This document shows, in pieces, positions 1 through 5,519 of a DNA stretch of 7,615 bases; position 1 is the first letter of the stretch; the number at the start of each line of letters is the position of its first letter. The stretch covers positions 1-7,615 of the forward strand of contig JASHRB010000113.1 of the NCBI GenBank assembly GCA_030037575.1. The letters run 5' to 3'. Under the pieces are notes generated by a model. It was not told where the DNA came from. It worked only from the letters and a program-made list of their open reading frames with translations, and did not search any database. The DNA comes from Candidatus Sulfotelmatobacter sp. GTDB taxonomy: Bacteria > Acidobacteriota > Terriglobia > Terriglobales > Acidobacteriaceae. Position numbers and translations under genes: made by a program.

Positions 1-141
1 GACTGCGTGCTCCGCCATTACCTTTGTTATCTAGCACTTAGACGTGGCGGTACCTAGACTGATACAACAATCAGGAAGCCCTCACCATGCTCCCAGGCAT
101 CATCTGCGATCGATATCCAGGTATATCCGGGTTTGATTTTC

Positions 142-146
142 GAGGT
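142..146 (+). promoter_or_regulatory. Ribosome binding site for a TTG start
   Basis: GAGGT lies 8 nt upstream of the TTG at 155-157. An in-frame stop (TGA at 134-136) lies 18 nt before the TTG, and no ATG or GTG occurs between them, so this Shine-Dalgarno-like site supports TTG as the start of the 873-residue frame. No clear -10/-35 pair was recognised in the 130 bases upstream. Confidence 0.55.
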
Positions 147-154
147 TAGAGCGC

Positions 155-2776
155 TTGGACAAAAGACACGACCAGCAAACCCGCGCCGAGTCCAAAACGC
201 GGCTCGTTGAGGAGATCAACATCTGCGTGCGTTCGGGCGACTACTCACGCGCCCTGGATTTGTTGCGAGGCGCAGCCGCCGAATTCCCCAATGATGCGGA
301 GCTGTCCGACCTGGAAAAGCTCGCCCACGATGGCGTCAAGAGCAATGCCGAAGCCAACCGCCTTATCACCGAGAGCCAGGAACTGTTCGCCGAGCAGAAG
401 TCGGCTGAAGCCATTCAGTTGTTGCGCAAAGCTTACGAACTGGATAAACGCAATTCTCTCCCCCGCGCCATTCTGGCCAATGCCTTGGTGGAGCACGCGC
501 ATTCCGTTGTAGAAACCGATTGGCTGGAAGCCGAGACGCTGACCAATCAGGCGCTCGACTTGAACCCTGCACATCCCACGGCCAAAACGATCCGCAGCCT
601 AATCGTAGACCAGAAAAAAACAAGCTCCGTGGAGGATTGGGTTGAGCGGGCGCGCAAGCTGCAGTCCTCCGGCGATCTATTCGCAGCCTTGGCATGGGTT
701 GCAGAGGGATTGGCGGTTCATCCCGACGATCCCAAGTTGCTTCAGATTCATGATGCAATCCAGCGCGACCAGGGCGCGCGGCGGCGCCAGGCCCGCCGCG
801 GCGATCTGGAAGACCTGCGGCGCATGGAGGTTGAAATCGATGAAGTCGCCGACGTCGCAGCAAAACAAGCATTGGCCGGGCGCATCCAAGCCATGGCCGC
901 CAAGTACTGGACGGACGGAGAAATCTTATCCGTCGCCAATCGGCTTCTGCACCGGCTGGGATTTGTTCCGCAAGAGAGTTCAACCGCCTCGCCGCACAGC
1001 AAAGGCGCGACCGTCATTTTTCACGTCCCGCACCCCAACGCTCCTGAGGCTTCACGCGACGCTACCCGCCAGATTCCGCCAAGCCAGACCACGCCAAGCC
1101 CTGTTCCGCCAAGTCCGGTCCCAGCCCAGAATGTTCCCACGGCCACCGTTCCGCCTAGCAAAGTTCCGCCGAGCGAAGTTCGTCCGCGCAAGGTTCCGCC
1201 CAGCATTGCGCCGGTGCGCTTAGTCCTGAACACTCCGCCATACGCCGACAACCCTACCGCTGCCAAGCCTTCCGAACCGCCAGCCAAAATCACATCTGCA
1301 CCATTCCGGCCTAAACAGCCCACTGGTTCGGATTCCACGACGCTGATCCTCATCTCCGCCGCTGCGATAGTCCTGGTCGCAGCGACTTTTTTCTTCACTC
1401 GAAGACATTACGCCACGCCGGTGGCGAAGACCCAATCAACCGCTTCCAACGTCCCCGCCCCGGACATCCCTGCCCCCGCACAAACAACCCCCGCACAAGC
1501 GGCGCGGACACAAACTACCCCCGAGCCATCTCCGCCTGCTTTGCGCGCTTCTTCCGACACGGCCGCCGGAAAAGCTACGCTCGATCATGAGCCGTCCGCC
1601 GAATCCGGTCCCAACCAGGGCACGCTCCTGGTGGTTGCGGGTCAAGACGACGCAAGAGTTTTTCTCAACGGAAAACTTCAACGGCAACTCACTCAAGCCG
1701 GCCAGTTACGCCTCCCGAATCTGGAGCTCAAGGACTACGTTGTGCAAGTCTCCAAGAGCGGCTTTCAGGATCCTCCCCAGCAAAAGATCCGCATTCGCAA
1801 GGGCCAACAGGCCAGGCTTATCTTCAACCTCCAACCTCAGCCTCGCCTAGCCTCGCTGACCATCCAAGGCGGTGCTCCCGGAACCACGGTTCTCGTCGAC
1901 CAAACTCTGGTCGGCACTGTTCAGCCCGATGGCACGCTCTCCGTCTCCACCGTCGATCCCGGAGACCACACCGTCGAATTGCGCCATGAGCGATTTCAAC
2001 CCCGACAGTTCAAGGAGCACTTCGATGTCGGCGGAACCATATTGCTTGCCGCTGCGGATGCCGCGTTGGAAGCCGCTCCCGGAGAATTGAAAATTGCCTT
2101 CGCGCCCGCCGACGCCAAAGTTGCAATCGTAAGAGGTGGGCTTCTGAGAATGGTTAGCAGCGGAGTCCCGCTCCAGCTTCCCGCCGGCACCTACACTCTT
2201 ACCGCCCGAAACGCCGAAAGATTCACGCGCTCGTCCCCGCTCGAAGTCATAGCCGGTCAATCCAAGACTTTGGACTTGTCTCTCGCCCCGAGCGGTATGT
2301 CGAACTGGGATGACCAGGGCGCCTGGAAGCGGGAGGGGGATTCTTTCATTCGTAAAGGGGGGGACTTCGTTCTATACGGAGTCGTTCCTACCTCGGGCAC
2401 ATTTGTTTTTTCCGCGATGCTTAACAAGGGTCGCCTCTTGCAATGGGTGCTCAACTACAGCGACCCCAAGAACTACGTACTCTTCCAAATGGACGACGAT
2501 AACTTCTACCGCACTGTCATTCGCAACGGCGAGAAAAAAGATGAGATCATAGTTCCCAGTAAAGGCGACAAGAAGAGTTTCCGCACGTTCGGAATCCGCG
2601 TTAGCCCCACCGAGGTCGTCCACCAGGTCAAGCACGGTGACAGTTGGACTGTCCTCGATCGCTGGACACAGCCCGGCGCGAATCTCAGCCTGGGCAAGTT
2701 TGGCTTCTACATACCCGGCAACGACCAAGTAGCGCTCTCCAGCTTCGCCCACTACGCTGAGCTGAACACCCGGTAG
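155..2776 (+). CDS. TPR - transmembrane - PEGA - beta-sandwich protein
   Basis: This is a predicted single-pass inner-membrane protein of 873 residues, starting at TTG. Residues about 20-54, 66-99, 108-141 and 160-193 are TPR-like helix pairs ending in typical 'DLNPAHP' or 'AVHPDDP' turns. Residues 205-270 are charged and helical. Residues 307-351 are nine pentapeptides of the VPPSx type. Residues 396-414 form one hydrophobic segment (LILISAAAIVLVAATFFF) followed by TRRH. A Pro/Thr/Ala linker leads to three PEGA-like modules at about 489-561, 565-637 and 643-712. Residues 717-873 look like a concanavalin-type beta-sandwich, as in DUF1080 or LamG domains. There is no signal peptide, so by analogy the TPRs are cytoplasmic and the PEGA part extracytoplasmic, although the RRH after the helix leaves topology open. 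Known acidobacterial Ser/Thr kinases carry a similar TPR-TM-PEGA arrangement behind an N-terminal kinase. Here no kinase motif is present. A scaffold or peptidoglycan/polysaccharide-contacting role is inference; the exact function is unknown. The gene reads as intact. Confidence 0.85.
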   Translation: MDKRHDQQTRAESKTRLVEEINICVRSGDYSRALDLLRGAAAEFPNDAELSDLEKLAHDGVKSNAEANRLITESQELFAEQKSAEAIQLLRKAYELDKRNSLPRAILANALVEHAHSVVETDWLEAETLTNQALDLNPAHPTAKTIRSLIVDQKKTSSVEDWVERARKLQSSGDLFAALAWVAEGLAVHPDDPKLLQIHDAIQRDQGARRRQARRGDLEDLRRMEVEIDEVADVAAKQALAGRIQAMAAKYWTDGEILSVANRLLHRLGFVPQESSTASPHSKGATVIFHVPHPNAPEASRDATRQIPPSQTTPSPVPPSPVPAQNVPTATVPPSKVPPSEVRPRKVPPSIAPVRLVLNTPPYADNPTAAKPSEPPAKITSAPFRPKQPTGSDSTTLILISAAAIVLVAATFFFTRRHYATPVAKTQSTASNVPAPDIPAPAQTTPAQAARTQTTPEPSPPALRASSDTAAGKATLDHEPSAESGPNQGTLLVVAGQDDARVFLNGKLQRQLTQAGQLRLPNLELKDYVVQVSKSGFQDPPQQKIRIRKGQQARLIFNLQPQPRLASLTIQGGAPGTTVLVDQTLVGTVQPDGTLSVSTVDPGDHTVELRHERFQPRQFKEHFDVGGTILLAAADAALEAAPGELKIAFAPADAKVAIVRGGLLRMVSSGVPLQLPAGTYTLTARNAERFTRSSPLEVIAGQSKTLDLSLAPSGMSNWDDQGAWKREGDSFIRKGGDFVLYGVVPTSGTFVFSAMLNKGRLLQWVLNYSDPKNYVLFQMDDDNFYRTVIRNGEKKDEIIVPSKGDKKSFRTFGIRVSPTEVVHQVKHGDSWTVLDRWTQPGANLSLGKFGFYIPGNDQVALSSFAHYAELNTR
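1073..1207 (+). repeat. 15-bp tandem repeat coding VPPSx pentapeptides
   Basis: Nine consecutive 15-nt units in the reading frame of the TPR/PEGA protein encode IPPSQ, TTPSP, VPPSP, VPAQN, VPTAT, VPPSK, VPPSE, VRPRK and VPPSI. The best units share GTTCCGCC followed by a serine codon. The degeneracy of the middle units suggests an old minisatellite-like expansion. It forms the extended, proline-rich linker between the TPR region and the membrane segment. Confidence 0.8.
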
Positions 2777-3059
2777 CAGCCTGCTAGGCCTTCCATGACC
2801 GTCACAATACGGTTGAAACCTTACAATATCTCTCACAATCCCGGCCCTCACTCGGCGACCGGTCAGCCACATGGGCTTCGTTCAAACGGGCTGCTGGGGA
2901 ACCGGGCAGCTCTAAGTGTATGGTCGGCCATCCCTAAGTTCTCAGCGTCGCCGATGGTGCGATCAATGCCGATGGTTTTGGAAACGGAGAATGCGGCTCC
3001 CTCCATGACATGTATACACACCCCGCGCAAAGAGCATTCGGGAGAGAGGCGCCTGCCGT

Positions 3060-3146
3060 TGATACGCGGTGATACCACTGCGCTACCACAGCACGAAATA
3101 GGAGAAAGACTTCCATTCTTCACGCCGCAACTGATACCAGTGATAC
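3060..3146. repeat. Two doublets of TGATAC direct repeats
   Basis: TGATAC occurs at 3060-3065 and 3070-3075 (start-to-start 10 nt) and again at 3132-3137 and 3141-3146 (9 nt). The copies at 3070 and 3132 both extend to TGATACCA. Spacing near one helical turn on the same face is typical of sites for a DNA-binding protein, but no regulator or target promoter is evident, so the role is unknown. Confidence 0.35.
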
Positions 3147-3210
3147 GGTTTTAAACGACGTCGCCGGTTCCGATTAGATGCTGGCTTGATCCATGTACAC
3201 AACTTGTGCC

Positions 3211-3232
3211 GTGTTCACGCAATCGCGAACAC
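3211..3232. other. Hairpin / GAACAC inverted repeat
   Basis: GTGTTCACG (3211-3219) and CGCGAACAC (3224-3232) can pair around the loop CAAT in 8 of 9 positions. A third half-site, GTGAACA at 3243-3249, is the exact reverse complement of TGTTCAC at 3212-3218. No T-run follows on either strand, so it is more like an operator-type dyad than an intrinsic terminator. Its function is not established. Confidence 0.4.
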
Positions 3233-3314
3233 CCCTAATGATGTGAACATGGAGGCTCGCAGCGGTGCGGGGGAATAGGGATTTCAAGCGATGATCCTTC
3301 CTTCGATCCTTCTG

Positions 3315-3344
3315 CTGCGTCGAACAGGACGCAGACCCGCGGGT
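3315..3344. other. Perfect hairpin followed by a 10-bp palindrome
   Basis: CTGCGTC (3315-3321) and GACGCAG (3328-3334) form a perfect 7-bp stem with a 6-nt loop. It is followed directly by the self-complementary ACCCGCGGGT (3335-3344). It lies about 115 bases beyond the stop of the minus-strand peptidase remnant. It could be part of a transcript end, but there is no U-tract. Confidence 0.4.
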
Positions 3345-3459
3345 CGTGTCAAAGCATCAAAAGCGGCCTTTCGACAGGCTGGGTTTTGGTGCGAGCTACC
3401 GAAGGCAACGTCCGCGCTTGACTGCGGGTTCGAGTTGCCAGAGGATCGCGGCATTCAGC

Positions 3460-4089
3460 TCACTTCAAATATTTATCGAACCAGTCCACAGTGCGGCGAA
3501 TCGAGGCGATCTGATTTTCGCGCTTGACGAAGCCGTGGCCTTCGTTGGGATAGTAATGTGCCTCGACCTTTTTGCCGTCTTTCTTGAGCAGTTCGACCAC
3601 CTGCTCGGCTTCTTCTTTCGGCACGCGCGGATCGTTGTTACCTTGCAGGACCAGCAGCGGCGCTTTCACGTCGTGAAGATACGAGATCGGCGAAGTGGTT
3701 TCGTACACTTTCTTGTCTTTTTCGGGATCGCCGAGCAGCGACCTCTCATACTGCTGCAAACTCGGATCGGAATGCTGCAGCATAGTCATCCAATCGATGA
3801 TGCCGTACAACTCTACCCCCGCTGCCCAGATATCGGGCGTCTTGACCTTGCCCTCATGAGGCGTGAGATTGGTGGTTCGGCCGGTGGCTACGTCGACGGT
3901 GTAGACATCGGAGTCGGTGTGGCCTACCTCGTCACGATTGGCGTACAGAGTCTTGCCGTCGTGGCTCCAGGCGACCAGCTGCCATTGCCGATGGCCATCA
4001 ACGTCATGAATCCGCCGTAGCCATCTGCGTTGATTGAGTAAGTGAACGACTTCCCGGAGGGAGAGAAATCTCCCGAATGCGCTTCCCAT
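3460..4089 (-). CDS. C-terminal fragment: S9 peptidase hydrolase end
   Basis: This 209-codon frame has meaningful homology only from about position 3984 downward. Its first 35 or so residues are read out of frame over the preceding propeller block, so the ATG at 4089 is not a true start. After one propeller block (AWSHDGK to TPHEGKV) the frame passes without a break into the last part of the alpha/beta-hydrolase. That part includes the YGIIDWMTMLQHSDP segment, the catalytic-Asp loop LQGNNDPRVPKEEAEQV, and the catalytic-His loop NEGHGF, ending in WFDKYLK. The nucleophile serine is not in this fragment. It is probably not translated as a separate protein. Confidence 0.45.
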   Translation of the reverse strand: MGSAFGRFLSLREVVHLLNQRRWLRRIHDVDGHRQWQLVAWSHDGKTLYANRDEVGHTDSDVYTVDVATGRTTNLTPHEGKVKTPDIWAAGVELYGIIDWMTMLQHSDPSLQQYERSLLGDPEKDKKVYETTSPISYLHDVKAPLLVLQGNNDPRVPKEEAEQVVELLKKDGKKVEAHYYPNEGHGFVKRENQIASIRRTVDWFDKYLK

Positions 4090-4757
4090 TTCGTGTCGCT
4101 GACCCAGGTTAGTTTTCTCATGGGGATGTCGAGCAACGCGATATTTTCATAGCCGCCCTTCTGATTGGACGTGACCAATAACGTTTTTCCGTCGGGCGAG
4201 ATGAGAAGACGCCGAATTGATGAGCCGCCGGTGATTCCGATTTTCTTCGAGTCGACATAACTGTACACGATCGCGATGGTCTTTCCATCCGGCGACCATT
4301 GAGGCGACTCCTCGCGAATGTCGGGCGTGTTGGTAAGATTCATGACTGCGCCGCCTCTGCTGGGCACGGCCAGAATGTCCCACAGTTCGTTGCCCCCAAA
4401 GTCTTGTTCGAACACGATCCACTTGCCGTCGGGCGACCAGGCCCCGCTGAACTGACGTTCGTCGGACTGCACCAGCTGGATGGGCCACCCTCCGTTGGCG
4501 TCGACCTTCCAAAGGTTGGAACGGCCTGCCATGTTGGTTGTGAACGAGATTGCTTTTCCGTCCGGCGACCAGGCAGCCGAGCCGACAGAGCGCGTGAAGT
4601 ACAAATCGTCGATCGGAATAGGATGCGCGTCGGGGTTGACGGCGGAATCTACCGATAGAGGATCGGTGATGCGGCGCTCATCGGGCCCAGAGGACTGGGC
4701 TGAGAGGGAAGTGAGCGATAGAAGGGAGACGACTACAAAGCAGCGGAGGATCTTCAT
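3924..4757 (-). CDS. N-terminal fragment: exported propeller part of S9 peptidase
   Basis: A 277-codon frame starts with ATG at 4757. Residues 1-20 form a Sec signal peptide (MKILRCFVVVSLLSLTSLSA, then QSS). The start lacks an obvious Shine-Dalgarno. A GATAAT at 4778-4783 on the minus strand could be a -10, but no -35 sits at the right distance. PD40/TolB-type strands with WSPDGK occur three times in residues 55-166, followed by ISPDGK near 187 and FSPSGK near 232. The IPIDDLYFTRSV segment and the FEQDFGGNEL segment are typical of acidobacterial S9 peptidases. Two short hydrolase pieces are embedded at residues 167-179 and 247-257. The last 20 residues (from NGSWSPG) are out-of-frame translation and not homologous. 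If translated, the product would be a periplasmic, hydrolase-less fragment. Confidence 0.5.
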   Translation of the reverse strand: MKILRCFVVVSLLSLTSLSAQSSGPDERRITDPLSVDSAVNPDAHPIPIDDLYFTRSVGSAAWSPDGKAISFTTNMAGRSNLWKVDANGGWPIQLVQSDERQFSGAWSPDGKWIVFEQDFGGNELWDILAVPSRGGAVMNLTNTPDIREESPQWSPDGKTIAIVYSYVDSKKIGITGGSSIRRLLISPDGKTLLVTSNQKGGYENIALLDIPMRKLTWVSDTKWEAHSGDFSPSGKSFTYSINADGYGGFMTLMAIGNGSWSPGATTARLCTPIVTR

Positions 4758-5519
4758 TGGTAGGCCCGGATGTCTTCATTATCTGGTTGAGTCAAGAACT
4801 TGAGTATCTAACCACGGCGAATCCGCCGACCGCGTCCGCCCCGACCAGCTCCACACCAGAGGCACAGCTTTCCGCTTTGTTTCAGCCCTAATATTCGCCG
4901 GACAGAGGGGCGTCACTCACCGCATTTCGGCCACGAGTTCTTTTCCCGGAGAGCTACCGGCCACTTGCGAGACACCTACAGCGAAAAGAATGGACTTCGG
5001 GTCATCATCCCGCAGTGGCGACTCGATGTCCAGCTCCCCGAAATGACAGCAACTCGCAAGTCTACTGCCGGAGGCGTATCGGTCAAAGCTAAATTGCCGG
5101 TGCTGAAATCGATGGGAACTTTACCAATTGCGCCAGACTCTTTCAAGTTGCGATCGGATGCCGACTTCTTGGGCCGATCCGGCGACTCGACTCCGCGAGC
5201 AAATTCGCAGTTCATAGCCGCGATTTTTTCACCCTGGGTGGCACTCTTTTCCAGGATCTGACGCTTATGCAAAGTAGAGGCCAAGCAGCGCCTCTGTGGT
5301 GTAAGTGAACGGGAATGTCCAACAGTTGCATTTTTGCAGCGGCAGATCACTTCCGCAACGCCGTCGGGCTTAGAGCCTCGGTGGCTGAAGGTTTCCCCGA
5401 AGAACGGGAATAGGTACAACGGCGGTTTCAAGCGAGGGCGCGACACAATGCCTCACACAACTTTGAGCAAGAACCGGATTTCGGTGTCGATCCAAACCGT
5501 TGCCAGGAGAATCGGAACC
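4758..5519. other. Unassigned stretch between divergent genes
   Basis: This is 762 bases between the start of the peptidase remnant (minus) and the start of the repeat protein (plus), so it should carry both promoters. A 98-codon plus frame (4965-5261) and a 156-codon minus frame (4976-5446) overlap almost completely. Neither has a recognisable family, a clear ribosome binding site or marked codon bias, so at most one is real and I call neither. A hairpin (AGAGGC at 5276-5281 with GCCTCT at 5290-5295, 8-nt loop) lies about 225 nt upstream of the repeat-protein start. No riboswitch or small RNA was recognised. Confidence 0.5.
5505..5510 (+). promoter_or_regulatory. Ribosome binding site deciding the ATG at 5520
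   Basis: AGGAGA ends 9 nt before the ATG at 5520-5522. This favours that start, which puts a normal-length signal peptide at the very N-terminus. The in-frame ATG at 5448 also has a GAGGG (5434-5438) 9 nt upstream, so a longer form with a 24-residue extension (MPHTTLSK...) cannot be excluded. Confidence 0.5.

Larger units (their letters stand above)
2777..3459. other. Gene-less stretch between two convergent loci
   Basis: These 683 bases lie between the stop of the TPR/PEGA gene and the stop of the minus-strand peptidase remnant. Open frames of 60-119 codons exist on both strands around 2795-3154. They overlap each other, match no family I recognise and have no convincing ribosome binding site, so none is called. 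The stretch contains a pair of TGATAC direct-repeat doublets and two hairpins with a palindrome, listed separately. No T-tracted intrinsic terminator was found after either gene. TAGCAG-C-CTGCTA at 2774-2786 is a near-palindrome overlapping the stop codon, but it has no U-tract. Confidence 0.6.
3460..4757 (-). pseudogene. Scrambled S9 prolyl-oligopeptidase-like gene remnant
   Basis: This locus is a remnant of a secreted S9-family peptidase (N-terminal beta-propeller, C-terminal alpha/beta-hydrolase), readable only in two frames. From the 5' end the blocks are: 4260-4757, signal peptide and first propeller motifs (three WSPDGK); 4221-4259, hydrolase YVDSKKIGITGGS; 4020-4220, propeller (SPDGKTLLVTSNQKGG to YSINADG); 3985-4019, hydrolase YGGFMTLMAIG; 3844-3984, propeller (AWSHDGKTLYAN to TPHEGKV); 3460-3843, hydrolase KTPDIWAAGVE to the stop. 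In intact relatives, as I recall the family, both internal propeller blocks precede the hydrolase in the opposite order, and the GGSYGG elbow is unbroken. Here serine is separated from YGG by 67 codons, and the end of the propeller plus the start of the hydrolase are missing. The total is about 431 codons, against roughly 650-700 in the family. Asp (GNNDPRVP) and His (NEGHGF) remain. An active enzyme is very unlikely. An assembly chimera is the main alternative. Confidence 0.8.

Noticed and set aside
1073..1207. CRISPR-like array
   Set aside because: The 15-bp units are contiguous without spacers and are in frame inside a coding gene.
2774..2786. Palindrome at the stop of the TPR/PEGA gene as a terminator
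   Set aside because: The usable stem is only about 5 bp with a 3-nt loop and no following T-run.
3040..3115. tRNA-like stretch on the minus strand (TGGTAGCGCAGTGGTATCACC, resembling a D-arm)
   Set aside because: A D-stem can be drawn (GCGC with GCGT), but there is no matching acceptor stem, anticodon stem or T-arm, so it is not a tRNA gene.
2795..3154. 119-codon plus-strand frame after the TPR/PEGA gene
   Set aside because: It overlaps two minus-strand frames, has no ribosome binding site or recognisable motif, and its translation is unlike any family I know.
3346..4020. 224-codon plus-strand frame opposite the peptidase
   Set aside because: The minus strand here carries clear S9 peptidase motifs, so this is an antisense shadow frame.
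4976..5446. 156-codon minus-strand frame (and overlapping 98-codon plus frame) upstream of the repeat protein
   Set aside because: The two are mutually overlapping, with no domain, no clear ribosome binding site and no codon preference to choose between them.
5334..5519. Longer N-terminus of the repeat protein
   Set aside because: The signal peptide begins at the ATG at 5520, which has AGGAGA at good spacing. Upstream codons would bury the signal behind a long extension. The ATG at 5448 remains the only serious alternative.
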